This document shows positions 8,954-17,113 of a stretch of 64,000 nucleotides of DNA, in pieces. The notes under the pieces are model-generated. The model was not told the DNA's origin, searched no databases, and saw nothing but the letters and a program-made list of their open reading frames with translations. Position 1 is the stretch's first letter. Every line of letters starts with the position of its first letter. The stretch is from UBA822 sp965249775 (GTDB lineage Bacteria > Gemmatimonadota > Gemmatimonadetes > Longimicrobiales > Gaopeijiaceae), in the NCBI GenBank assembly GCA_965249775.1, contig OZ252253.1, forward strand, positions 2,046,001 through 2,110,000. Reading direction: 5' to 3'. A program made the translations under genes and the position numbers.

Positions 8954-9687
8954 CCGTCGATCTGAGCCTGGACCCCGAGCAGTTGGATGGCCTCACGCGT
9001 GAACCATGAACGGTAGGGTTTGTGGGCCATCTTCTCCCCGTCACCACGCGGCACCTTCGTCGTGGAGACGCTGCCGAGACGCCTTCCCCACACATTCTTG
9101 TAGGGTAGATCGTAGGCTTGTGGCAAGGCGCCCGTCCTCTGAATCGACAGGAGCGAAAGGAAGATGTCCTCTCCGTTCCACTTGGGCACGCCGCGCGCGA
9201 TGAGCCCGGCGGCGGAAGGCTCGGCCTCGAGGAATACGTCCGCGTAGGAACGATGCATCATGAGGCAGCGAGTCAGCACGAGGGGTGTCTCGCCCTGCTC
9301 GTACCCGTCGTAGGAGTATTCATAGGCCGGGCTGATACGACGTCCGAAAATCCCGTGCAGCGTCTGCGGCGCGGCATCGAAGGACGCCTTGAGACCCGTG
9401 ATCGAGCGCCCCGCTACGACCAAGTCGTCATCCAGGATCAAGACCGCGTCGTTCTTGACGTCCTTCGCTGCAACGAAGCGTAGGGCCAGCCCGTAGCGAT
9501 CGTTGAGATCCCAGTCGTGACGGTGGATGATGTCACAGCGGGGGCTCTCAAAAGAGAAGCACGTCCGCTCGCGGCCGTGAGATATGTGAATCTCATCGAC
9601 GAGAGGATGCCGAGCGAGCAGGGGCAGAATTACACGGCGCAACCATAGCGGCCGATTCCAGTTCAGGATGACCGCGCTGACGCTCAA
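8917..9687 (-). CDS. Glycosyltransferase, GT64/exostosin-like
   Basis: Putative GT-A glycosyltransferase of about 256 residues. It begins with SVSAVILNWNRPLWLRR and contains the acidic metal motif DAVLILDDDLVV, then YDGYEQGETPLVLTRCLMMH and KWNGEDIFLSLL, a pattern like the C-terminal transferase of exostosins. The proposed start is a TTG whose last two bases overlap the upstream stop (TTGA at 9684-9687). An upstream ATG at 9759 would add a basic, unrelated 24-residue extension inside the preceding gene and is less likely. It is co-translated with the Stealth gene, so both probably build the same surface glycan. The sugar donor is unknown. Confidence 0.75.
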   Translation of the reverse strand: MSVSAVILNWNRPLWLRRVILPLLARHPLVDEIHISHGRERTCFSFESPRCDIIHRHDWDLNDRYGLALRFVAAKDVKNDAVLILDDDLVVAGRSITGLKASFDAAPQTLHGIFGRRISPAYEYSYDGYEQGETPLVLTRCLMMHRSYADVFLEAEPSAAGLIARGVPKWNGEDIFLSLLSIQRTGALPQAYDLPYKNVWGRRLGSVSTTKVPRGDGEKMAHKPYRSWFTREAIQLLGVQAQIDGYLRRTGASSSD

Positions 9688-10646
9688 GGTGTTGCCTTCC
9701 GCTCGAACTCGGAAGCGTCGGGATAGTAGACGTCGAGGAACTCGCGCACGCGGTCGCATACCCAGGGATCGGGATTCTCCCCCTGGTCATCGTTGAGACA
9801 ATAGAACTTGGGCCGCATCTCTACGAGTCCTGCCAAGCCTCGGGCCTGCTTTTTTCGGTTGTTGTTTATCCGGTGAAAGCGGTGGTACTTGAGCAGCTCG
9901 TGAGCCCTTACGACCTCGGCGTGGCGCCGGTTCGGCCCGAGCATCCACATCCGGTAGAGTCGATCCATGCGCAGATCCGATCCGGTCCGGAAACGGTTAC
10001 TGCGGGTCCGATGCAGCGCTTTCCGATTGGCCTCCAACATGGCCTCCCAAAACGGCTTATAGACGAATCTGGGACAGTGCTCGATGCGGCCGCTGTTGTA
10101 GAACTTCCATCGTTTCCGATAGATCCGGAAAGGAAGCCAGATGCCGAAATAGGTCCCAAAGACCTTGTGCTTTCCGGTGGTCGTCAAGAAATCCTCTCGC
10201 GCGGAGGGGGCCCCGAACAGAAAGTCGTCGTTCAAAGAGAGGAAGTGGTCTGAGAGACCGGGGACGGCATGAACGAAGCTTTCGATGACGGTCGAGTTGA
10301 AGGTCGGAAGGTATGGACCAAAGTCACTCAGCTCATCGTGATGCACGACGTTCACCCGTGGATTACCCACATCGAGCCACGACGGGACCTGCGGGCGACG
10401 CGTGATGATGTGGACCTTTCTGATCCAGGGCGCATAAATGTCCGCCGACCGGAGACTATATCGCAGCAGATCGTACGGATCGCGCATCCGCTCGGGGTTG
10501 AGCTGCTTCGGACCGGAGGCGTATTCGCGTATGTCGGCCTGAAGCTGTGCGTCGTCCCCGTCGACCCATGTGTATACGAGATCGACGGCAGGCCCCCCTG
10601 AAGTCATGGTTGCCAGTTTGCTATTCTTCCAGGGGAACGGCAACAT
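9684..10646 (-). CDS. Stealth-family sugar-phosphate transferase
   Basis: Protein with the conserved regions of the Stealth family, which transfers hexose-1-phosphate from UDP-sugars in capsule synthesis and includes eukaryotic GlcNAc-1-phosphotransferase. Region 1 is VDLVYTWVDGDD. Region 2 is LLRYSLRSADIYAPWIRKV followed by HIITRRPQVPSWL. The motif SDHFLSLNDDFLFG carries the conserved acidic pair. The start is placed at the ATG at 10646 to avoid overlapping the divergent sulfotransferase; ATG 10607, just before the first conserved region, is also possible. No convincing ribosome-binding site precedes either. It forms a two-gene unit with the GT64-like gene. Confidence 0.82.
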   Translation of the reverse strand: MLPFPWKNSKLATMTSGGPAVDLVYTWVDGDDAQLQADIREYASGPKQLNPERMRDPYDLLRYSLRSADIYAPWIRKVHIITRRPQVPSWLDVGNPRVNVVHHDELSDFGPYLPTFNSTVIESFVHAVPGLSDHFLSLNDDFLFGAPSAREDFLTTTGKHKVFGTYFGIWLPFRIYRKRWKFYNSGRIEHCPRFVYKPFWEAMLEANRKALHRTRSNRFRTGSDLRMDRLYRMWMLGPNRRHAEVVRAHELLKYHRFHRINNNRKKQARGLAGLVEMRPKFYCLNDDQGENPDPWVCDRVREFLDVYYPDASEFERKATP

Positions 10647-10658
10647 CCGCTGACCGAA

Positions 10659-11621
10659 ATGGGCTCCCTTGCTAGTGTACCGCGATCGGCGGATTCCTTG
10701 AGCATTAAGCACGCAACCTTCATCGTCGGCCACCCGCGATCCGGCACGAGTCTGCTACGGGCGCTGCTGGACAGTCATCCTCAACTCCTCGTGGTCCCGT
10801 TCGAAACACACTTCTTCGACTGGGCCAGGTCTGGAGACCCGGTCACCGCCTTACTCGACCGGACTTACCTTTGGACCACGATTCACCGGCACCGGCCATC
10901 CATGTCGAGGGAGGAAGTCGAGGAAGTCCTCGAGAGCGCGTTCCGTCAGACACGGGAGCCACGGGCCCGGTTGCTCGCCCTTGTGGAGGCATGGCGCGAG
11001 CTCACGGGGGCACCCGAGAACACCCGGTGGGTGGAGAAAACTCCACGCCATCTGTACGAGTGCGACATGCTCCTCAGATGGTTTCCGGAAGGGGCAAGAG
11101 TTCTAGTGATGCGACGGGATCCTCGCGACGTGATCGCTTCCGCCCTGAAACAGAAGCCCTCGCGTACCATTTTTCAGATGGCACTCACCGGACGGCTCGC
11201 CCACCAGATCGTGAGCGAGCACGAACAGGATCCGCGCTTCTTCGTGATCACCTATGAAGAGCTTGTGCGGGACCCGACCGGGGTCATGCAAACGGTGTGT
11301 CGGTTTCTGGATGTTCCGTACGACCCGGTCGTCGTGACACCCACCGTTCTCGGGGCGGCGTATTCCGGAAACTCACGGTTCGACGCCGATCTGAATGGCG
11401 TCTCAGAGGCGGCCATGGGTCGTTACCACGATGTCCTCTCGAGGTCTCAGCTGGAGAAGACCGAGGCCCTTCTGGCCCCGGTCCTCTCGGCGGGCGGATA
11501 TGCGCCCACACTCCAGGGCCCACGGAGCAGCTACGCCGTGGCGCGAGCGACCATCGCCATGATCATCGGGTCGCAACTCTGGCGTTTGCGCACCCTCAGG
11601 GCCCCCTTCAGAAAAGCATAG
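10659..11621 (+). CDS. Sulfotransferase family protein
   Basis: Second sulfotransferase of the locus, 320 residues. The P-loop for the PAPS 5'-phosphosulfate is FIVGHPRSGTSLLRALL at about residues 20-36, and VLVMRRDPRDVIASA near residue 150 is the 3'-phosphate-binding motif. This one is closer to the classical Sulfotransfer_3 pattern than the 5922-6863 protein. It is divergent from the Stealth gene with only about 12 bp between starts, so they share a control region. The next gene follows after 17 bp on the same strand. A role in sulfating the glycan or glycolipid made by this cluster is inferred. Confidence 0.85.
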   Translation: MGSLASVPRSADSLSIKHATFIVGHPRSGTSLLRALLDSHPQLLVVPFETHFFDWARSGDPVTALLDRTYLWTTIHRHRPSMSREEVEEVLESAFRQTREPRARLLALVEAWRELTGAPENTRWVEKTPRHLYECDMLLRWFPEGARVLVMRRDPRDVIASALKQKPSRTIFQMALTGRLAHQIVSEHEQDPRFFVITYEELVRDPTGVMQTVCRFLDVPYDPVVVTPTVLGAAYSGNSRFDADLNGVSEAAMGRYHDVLSRSQLEKTEALLAPVLSAGGYAPTLQGPRSSYAVARATIAMIIGSQLWRLRTLRAPFRKA

Positions 11622-11638
11622 ATTCGACGGGAGCCTGG

Positions 11639-12538
11639 ATGAACACTCCGCCTTTGCGCGGTCTGCGAGGTTGGCTCGCACGACGGGGCATCTCGCCACA
11701 ACGCCGAGTTTACTCTCGGTCGATCTGGGGGGTGCAGAAATCCGACGTCGGACGGACGGAGGCGATTGAACACGGACAGTCGCCCGGGTGCGACGCCTGG
11801 CCCATTCACGTCGTGCTCCGAGAACTGGACCAGGGTCGGGGGTTCGGATTCGCCCACTTCAACGACGGTGAGTGCCGTTGTTTGATCGAGGGGTCACATA
11901 CGAACAGGGATGGCGTCGAGATCTGTCCAGAACATGTCAGGCTTCTTCTCGAGGGCTGTGTCGAGCGCTTGACGACTTCATCCGATTCGAGGATCCGCGA
12001 GAGGTTTCTGGTGGGCTTACCGTGTCCTCGTTGCCATGGAGTACAGGCGGAGGACGTGCTGCGGAAGTTTCCCGGGCTCCAGGACCACCACCGCTTGCCC
12101 GCGACGCTCTTCCATCACGCGATGCGTTGGAGTCGTGCGCGGCTGGCGGCCACCCTGGCCAAGCGGGACGGTGAGGCGTTTCTCGTATGCAGTACCGAAC
12201 ACGATGTCGACGCCATCGAGCGTCTGCTCGGCTTCTCTTTCCGGGCGGTGCTGAGAGTCGATCGCTTCAGGGCGCACGAGAAACCTGAGGTGTTCGACGC
12301 GTGGGCCGAGGAGATCGGATGGGGGCAGAATGCGACCGACCTCCCAGCGGATCCACGGACGATGCTACTCCTTTGCGGCATCATGGGCCGGTGTTGGGCC
12401 GTACATGCGTTCCTGTCCGATCCCGAGAGTCTTACGCTGTGTCTGGGCAGCTACTTCGACGATGTGGGTCTGGGGCGCGTATTGAGATACGCCGGAGGTC
12501 GAGACCTCCGCTGTGAGCGGTGTCTGCGCATGCGCTAA
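11639..12538 (+). CDS. Putative GT-D-type glycosyltransferase (DUF1792-like)
   Basis: Protein of 299 residues. FGFAHFNDGECRCLIEG matches the region around the acidic (R)xGDGE motif of GT-D transferases such as DUF1792, although the first part is not exact. A C-terminal segment, DPRTMLLLCGIMGRCWAVHAF, resembles the later Rossmann-like half. Two Cys pairs (CPRC near residue 125 and CERC at the very end) are unusual and might bind a metal. The ATG at 11639 is chosen because earlier in-frame starts lie inside the sulfotransferase gene. It follows that gene by 17 bp and is probably co-transcribed. Family membership is tentative. Confidence 0.55.
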   Translation: MNTPPLRGLRGWLARRGISPQRRVYSRSIWGVQKSDVGRTEAIEHGQSPGCDAWPIHVVLRELDQGRGFGFAHFNDGECRCLIEGSHTNRDGVEICPEHVRLLLEGCVERLTTSSDSRIRERFLVGLPCPRCHGVQAEDVLRKFPGLQDHHRLPATLFHHAMRWSRARLAATLAKRDGEAFLVCSTEHDVDAIERLLGFSFRAVLRVDRFRAHEKPEVFDAWAEEIGWGQNATDLPADPRTMLLLCGIMGRCWAVHAFLSDPESLTLCLGSYFDDVGLGRVLRYAGGRDLRCERCLRMR

Positions 12539-12715
12539 CCGTCTGGGAGCCCCCCTCGGTGGTGGGCGCCCAGGGTCGTGGACTGCTCTCTCCGCTTGCG
12601 GCCAGGCACACAGACAACGAGACTTGCGATGACCTTTTCGGGCCGCCGGGGTACGATCGACTGCCGTACCCCGATGCCAACTTGATCCCGCACAACCCGT
12701 AGGCGGCGCGACATC

Positions 12716-13576
12716 GTGAACGTCTCGTCCAGACGACACCTTCTTTCGACACTCGGGGCCATCCTATTGGTGGTGCAGCCCCTTGCGGCGAGGGAGATCG
12801 GGGCACAGACCAACACTGATTCTCGGACGTCCCCCGGGGCGGGCTCACAAGCGAGCGCGGACGCAGCCCCATCCGAAGTCGACCCCAGGATCCCCGAGGC
12901 GCACGACCTCTTCGCCGACCATCAGGTCGTGGAATCGCTTCAACTCTTCGAAGAAGTCATCGACGAGTATCCGGAGATGTACGAAGCGCTATGGGGTGCG
13001 GCGCGCTCCGCCATCGCGCAGGGGTTCCTAGCCGGTGGGAGGGAGATACAAAAGCAGTGGTTCAAGATCGCGGAGTCCTACGCTCGTCGGGGCACCGAGC
13101 TCGAGCCAGACAGTCTCGAGGCGCTGTATTGGTTCATGAGCGCGAAGGGTCTCCGAGCCGTCCGGTCAGGAGGCGGAGAAGCGTCGGACCTCAGCGGTGA
13201 GGTGTACGACCTGGCCCATCAGGTCTTGGCGATGGATTCGCTCCATGCCGGCGCCCACCACGCCCTCGGTGTTCTCAACTACAGGGTGCGGCGACTCTCC
13301 GGGTTCGAGCGTTTCATTGCGAGGAACTTTCTCGGGGGACAGGTCATCGGCTTGACCAGTTGGGAGGACGCCGAGCGGTACCTCACCCGTGCCACAGAGC
13401 TGAGGCCCGAATACATCCTGTTCCATCTGGACCTCGGGAGGATGTATGCGCACCGCAACCGGATGGAGGAGGCCCGAGTCCAGTTCCGGCGGGCGTTGGA
13501 GCTGCCGCTTCTGGAACCGCCGGACATCCGGTTTCAGGAGATGGCGGAGCGTCAACTCGCGGAGACGTTCAACTAG
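12716..13576 (+). CDS. Secreted/periplasmic TPR-repeat protein
   Basis: Protein of 286 residues with an N-terminal signal peptide (RRHLLSTLGAILLVVQPLAA) and a short low-complexity linker. TPR-like helices follow: HDLFADHQVVESLQLFEEV, ARRGTELEPDSLEALYWFM, and near the C-terminus ATELRPEYILFHLDLGRMYA followed by ARVQFRRALELPL. It resembles periplasmic TPR proteins that act as scaffolds; no catalytic motif is seen. The start codon is GTG. Upstream is the GT-D-like gene (177-bp gap) and downstream is the convergent GT92-like gene, whose 3' end overlaps by 8 bp. The role is unknown and could be tied to envelope assembly. Confidence 0.7.
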   Translation: MNVSSRRHLLSTLGAILLVVQPLAAREIGAQTNTDSRTSPGAGSQASADAAPSEVDPRIPEAHDLFADHQVVESLQLFEEVIDEYPEMYEALWGAARSAIAQGFLAGGREIQKQWFKIAESYARRGTELEPDSLEALYWFMSAKGLRAVRSGGGEASDLSGEVYDLAHQVLAMDSLHAGAHHALGVLNYRVRRLSGFERFIARNFLGGQVIGLTSWEDAERYLTRATELRPEYILFHLDLGRMYAHRNRMEEARVQFRRALELPLLEPPDIRFQEMAERQLAETFN

Positions 13577-14405
13577 ATCCCAAGCCCAGCGCGCGCCGGA
13601 CCCCCGGAGCGAATCGAAGCATTCCGTCGTCTTCGACATCGTTGCGCGTGCGGTTTCGGCCATCGAACTGCTCACGGGTCCCGCGTCGCGAGCGCTGGTC
13701 GTTCTGGCGGGCCTGGAATTCCTCGAAGGACTTGGTGAAGTAGTGATTGATTTGGAGCGTCTCCACGCGGTCGGGTGACACCAGCGTTCCACGCTTGTGA
13801 AGGCGGTACGACCACCCATGGGCGTCCCGGCGAAAGTAATTGCCGGACAGCTTTTCGGCGTTTGCCATGTCCTTTTGGCTCGACCGCGTCGCTTCGCGCC
13901 TCAGATAGCTCTCGATCACGAGCCCAGGCGGGCGACACTCGTGCCCGTTGTGGCCGAAGTTGAAGCGTGGCACCCGGATCCCGCGAACCCGGTTGTGGTC
14001 GTACGCCCGGAGCGGCGCGATCACGTCGTCGCCTGCCAACGGGTAGAGGAATTCGTCCGCGTCGATCTTCTGCGCCCAGCGCACGCGATTGCGCAAGTGG
14101 CGCGCGAAGTGCCGATGCGCCAGGGCGCTCTTGTTTTGGCGAACGGGGCCCCCTCGGTCCAGGCGCGTTCCCTCGTAGTGGGTCCACGGAATGCGAGTCA
14201 CGACGCCGGCGTCCTCGTAGGGCTCGAGGATACCGGCCAGACCCTGTCCTCCGTCCATATCGTAGAGGAAGAAGTGCTCAACCCCCACCAAAAGGTGGTA
14301 CTCGAGCCACTCCCGGATATAGAGGTCCTCGTTCTTGATTCTCGTCACGAAGGCGAGGAACCAGTCGGGCTGGCTCATCTCTTCGCCTTCATCCGGCGCC
14401 CCCAC
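13569..14405 (-). CDS. Glycosyltransferase family 92-like protein
   Basis: Protein of up to 278 residues with the GT92 (DUF23) pattern: LAFVTRIKNEDLYIREWLEYH at the start of the catalytic domain, VEHFFLYDMDGG, WAQKIDADEFLYPL with the DxD metal motif, and VRVPRFNFGHNGH. The likely start is the ATG that gives MSQPDWFLAF (14378) rather than the first ATG. Characterised GT92 proteins are galactosyltransferases, but the sugar here is not known. It is convergent with the TPR gene and faces away from the sulfotransferase and GT genes. No signal peptide is present. It fits the surface-glycan theme of the preceding 9 kb. Confidence 0.8.
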   Translation of the reverse strand: MGAPDEGEEMSQPDWFLAFVTRIKNEDLYIREWLEYHLLVGVEHFFLYDMDGGQGLAGILEPYEDAGVVTRIPWTHYEGTRLDRGGPVRQNKSALAHRHFARHLRNRVRWAQKIDADEFLYPLAGDDVIAPLRAYDHNRVRGIRVPRFNFGHNGHECRPPGLVIESYLRREATRSSQKDMANAEKLSGNYFRRDAHGWSYRLHKRGTLVSPDRVETLQINHYFTKSFEEFQARQNDQRSRRGTREQFDGRNRTRNDVEDDGMLRFAPGVRRALGLGSS

Positions 14406-14472
14406 GTGTGCACGACCATGCCGTCAAACTATGGCTTGGTAGAGCATGATCCAGCGCCGCCCGGCCAGGCAG

Positions 14473-14554
14473 TGCAAATCGTAGTCCAAGAATCCTGCAA
14501 ATCGTAGTCCCTAATTTATGCAAATCGAAGTCTCATGCTGTCGCAAATCGTAGT
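14473..14554. repeat. Array of four direct repeats with an exact 23-bp period
   Basis: TGCAAATCGTAGTC starts at 14473 and 14496. The third copy at 14519 has one change (TGCAAATCGAAGTC), and the fourth at 14542 is CGCAAATCGTAGTA. The core of 12-14 bp is conserved while the 9-bp remainder differs each time. The copies are therefore phased binding-site-like repeats, not a simple tandem duplication. Comparable phased 20-23-bp repeats occur at the ends of IS21-, Mu- and Tn7-type elements as transposase-binding sites. No transposase gene is visible nearby. Confidence 0.85.
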
Positions 14555-14742
14555 ATGAGCCTTGGGCGCTCGGCTCTGATTCGATCGTCATCTATGATTC
14601 ACGGAACGCACGGCCGAAGCGCGTCCGGGACCGGATCGAGCCGAAACGAACGACCGAATTCACCGGCAGTGTCCAACCTCTCAGACGCAACCGCGTGGAC
14701 AGCTCCGCCGCTTTTTTCGCCGTTTCCGCGGAAGTGCGCTTT

Positions 14743-14812
14743 CCCGCCTCGGCTCGAACCTAAAGGGACGAGTCCGCACCAGGACCCAATAGCGAGGGCT
14801 CCAGGGGATCCT
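14743..14812. repeat. Dispersed intergenic repeat, copy 1
   Basis: Contains CCCGCCTCGGCTCGAACC followed by AGTCCGCACCAGG and AATAGCGAGG. The same blocks recur near 23611, 23796, 29541 and 29619. Reverse-complemented, the first block includes GGTTCGA, reminiscent of a tRNA T-loop. This copy stands alone, about 9 kb from the others. Apart from this element and the 23-bp repeats, the gap 14406-14832 shows no gene. Confidence 0.7.
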
Positions 14813-14832
14813 CAATCGGGCCTTCCGTCCGC

Positions 14833-15225
14833 CTAACACGGCCCCCCCAAAGGCGGTGAAAACCGTTGCGACGCAAGCCGGGGCTTCAGGGGAAGCCCAA
14901 CGTTCACAATCAAAGGTTGTTCGTAAGCCTGCGATAGCTCGACCTCAACGCTCACGGTTAAATAGCAAGGGTGCTCTAGGGTCAACACGTAGCTGCCCTC
15001 CTCCAGCACTGCGTTGATCATGTAGGTACCGTCCCCGCGGGTCAGGGCTCCGATCTGAAAACCGGCGAAGAAGACTTCCGCACCCACGACGGGATTCTGG
15101 GTCTTCGCGTCGATGATTACCCCGACCACCTCTCCAGCGTAGTCGTTGTCATCGGGGCCGACCGTCTGGCCCCCCGGTGTGGCCAAGAACGCGATCAAGG
15201 AAACCGCCAACGCCGTTCGATTCAT
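14833..15225 (-). CDS. Secreted protein with carboxypeptidase-regulatory-like (beta-sandwich) domain
   Basis: Small protein of 130 residues with a signal peptide (MNRTALAVSLIAFLATPGG). A CarboxypepD_reg-like fold follows: GEVVGVIIDAKTQNPVVGAE, GALTRGDGTYMINAV and GSYVLTLEHPCYLT. These domains are common at the N-terminus of TonB-dependent receptors and in secreted proteins. Here the domain stands alone without a barrel, so it may be a free-standing module or the remnant of a larger gene. It is the last gene of a minus-strand group of small secreted proteins. Function unknown. Confidence 0.65.
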   Translation of the reverse strand: MNRTALAVSLIAFLATPGGQTVGPDDNDYAGEVVGVIIDAKTQNPVVGAEVFFAGFQIGALTRGDGTYMINAVLEEGSYVLTLEHPCYLTVSVEVELSQAYEQPLIVNVGLPLKPRLASQRFSPPLGGPC

Positions 15226-15393
15226 GAGTGTAGACCTCCGATTAGGAGCCTGAGGTTAGACCACGTTTGAGAGCGATCCTCCTGCGAAGGCCGCCAGGCC
15301 CAACTAAAGTTTCTCTCCTGCGCCGGCTGATCGCAAGCCTAGTAACGGTACGGCCAGATGGACGTCGGGAGTGGATTGGACGATCTCGGAGGA

Positions 15394-16566
15394 TTAGTAC
15401 TCGACTCCCCGAAATCGGACCACAACGGCTTCGTCGAGGCTTCCCTTCGTAATACCCCACACCGCATCGGTGGACGACTCTACCAGTCTTACGGAGGCGG
15501 GCCCCGAGACTCTGCGCTCCACATCACCATCTCGACCAAGAACTATGTACGTTACCGTAGCCGAGTCACCCGGCGGGGCCGCAGCAGCCAGCCATGTTCG
15601 ATGATTCGAGTCGACGAACACGCTTCTGATCGGCGGAAAGTGCGAGGGCGTATGTAGGGCCCGTGAAACGGTACTTCTGAGCTGCCTCGCCGAAACCGCC
15701 GACTGCGGCACCTGTAAGCTGAGTCTATCGATCAGGTCACTCACATACTCCTCCACATCTTGGCTTCGGAGCGGAATAGGTTCGTACGTCATGTGGCGGT
15801 CAAAGAAAAGGCTGCTGGTGACTCCGTCGCGAGCGATTACGCGAAACCGGGAGTCCCCCGACGCTAGACCACGATCTACGAGCACTTCTCGCATGCCATC
15901 GGCGGAAACCTCCCACAACTCATCGTCTGCGTATGGTTGAGCCATGACGATGGCCACCTCCGTGCCCTGCATCTCGAATGGGATTCGGAGGTGAGAATCG
16001 TCTCTCGACAAAGCATGGATGGTGTCCATCGAACTACCGTTCCCGGAAACACGGAGGACAGGCAAGGGACCCCTCAGTGGCGTTGTGGAACTCAGTGGAT
16101 ACTCGGGAATCACCAGGAGTCTTCGCTCGGGGAGAACCGCGGTCGGGCCAGACGGAATCAACGGGTAGTGCTCTAGATCCACGATCGACCGGAAAGAGGC
16201 CAAGAACTCGCCATCAGTGCCGAAGAGACTCGTGCGGGCCAGACGTTGGTCGAAGACCCACAGCGTGTCGGCGAGCCACCCTAGGCGTATGGGGTTTTGG
16301 AACTCACCGGGGCCTTCCCCCCGGCCGCCGAGCGTGTATAGAGGCCGCCCGCCCGCATCAAAAACCTTCACTACGCTTTCCATGGGCTGCGCCAAATAAA
16401 CATTCTTGTCTTGATCGACGACGAGGTCAGTCACAATCGTGAGGTCAACACCACTGCCATATTCGCCCAACCTCATCTCTTCCACGAGAGACTGGCCTTC
16501 GACACTTCGAGTCAGGCATAAAAGACAGAGAGAACCTAGGACGAGGATGGTGCGGTATCGGTTCAT
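15394..16566 (-). CDS. Secreted 6-bladed beta-propeller protein
   Basis: Protein of 390 residues with a signal peptide (RTILVLGSLCLLCLTRSVEG). Propeller-like strands follow: DLVVDQDKNVYLAQP, VVKVFDAGGRPLYTLGGRG, then GEGPGEFQNPIRLGWL and DTLWVFDQRLARTSLF. The GGRGEGPGEF signature is typical of the NHL/6-bladed propeller family found in large numbers in Bacteroidota and Gemmatimonadota. No catalytic residues are recognisable. It precedes the carboxypeptidase-regulatory-like gene and follows the Cys-rich secreted protein and another propeller gene, so these small secreted proteins may form one unit. Role unknown, probably ligand or protein binding at the cell surface. Confidence 0.65.
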   Translation of the reverse strand: MNRYRTILVLGSLCLLCLTRSVEGQSLVEEMRLGEYGSGVDLTIVTDLVVDQDKNVYLAQPMESVVKVFDAGGRPLYTLGGRGEGPGEFQNPIRLGWLADTLWVFDQRLARTSLFGTDGEFLASFRSIVDLEHYPLIPSGPTAVLPERRLLVIPEYPLSSTTPLRGPLPVLRVSGNGSSMDTIHALSRDDSHLRIPFEMQGTEVAIVMAQPYADDELWEVSADGMREVLVDRGLASGDSRFRVIARDGVTSSLFFDRHMTYEPIPLRSQDVEEYVSDLIDRLSLQVPQSAVSARQLRSTVSRALHTPSHFPPIRSVFVDSNHRTWLAAAAPPGDSATVTYIVLGRDGDVERRVSGPASVRLVESSTDAVWGITKGSLDEAVVVRFRGVEY

Positions 16567-16654
16567 GTCCGTTGCTCAGTCTGAGGATATCCGAGGGTGG
16601 TTAGCTTGGACGGAGGGCGAGGTCCATCGCGAAATCGCTATCTTCTCCCGGAAC

Positions 16655-17095
16655 TCACAGGACTATCAGATCGGTGCTCTCGCGCACTCGGTGCATCTGA
16701 GAGTCGGCGTAACGACGTTGTACTACCACTCCGTGGCATGCGCGGACTAATGTCGTCCCCGCTACCATATTGTGCGGATCTGGTTCTAACGAGTTCATCA
16801 GACCTACCATCCGAAGAGTGGCTGACCCCGACAAGAAGGCGTAGACCGGAGGGTCTCCTTCTCCACCGTCTTCCCAACATTCACCGCCGGTTATGCAAAC
16901 ATTCGTTCCTTCAATCGGTAAACAGGCCGCGATCCCATAGAAGTTTGAAGGATCGTCCTCATAGCAAATCGCTATTTCCCCGCCAAAAGTAGTGCAGAAA
17001 AAGCAGCCTTCGCCTTCCTCTGCTTGTGCACGCGCCGCGGACGGCATCACAAGAAGGCTTCCGAACAGCAATAAGAACAGTTTAGTGGATTTCAT
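16655..17095 (-). CDS. Cysteine-rich secreted protein of unknown function
   Basis: Protein of 146 residues with a clear signal peptide ending around AARAQA. The mature N-terminal half is rich in Cys (EGCFFCTTF, AICYEDD, AACLPIEG, NVCITGGECWEDGG) and in acidic residues. The C-terminal third has a different, more basic composition (VVVQRRYADSQMHRVRES). The gene may end earlier in relatives, or the tail may be a frameshifted extension. An AGGAGG-like sequence precedes the ATG. I do not recognise the family. Its position between two beta-propeller genes suggests a small secreted partner. Confidence 0.55.
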   Translation of the reverse strand: MKSTKLFLLLFGSLLVMPSAARAQAEEGEGCFFCTTFGGEIAICYEDDPSNFYGIAACLPIEGTNVCITGGECWEDGGEGDPPVYAFLSGSATLRMVGLMNSLEPDPHNMVAGTTLVRACHGVVVQRRYADSQMHRVRESTDLIVL

Positions 17096-17113
17096 CTTTA
17101 GAACCTCCTTCTC

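Noticed and set aside
14473..14554. CRISPR array
   Set aside because: Repeat core is only 12-14 bp with 9-bp intervals and no cas genes, which does not fit a CRISPR array.
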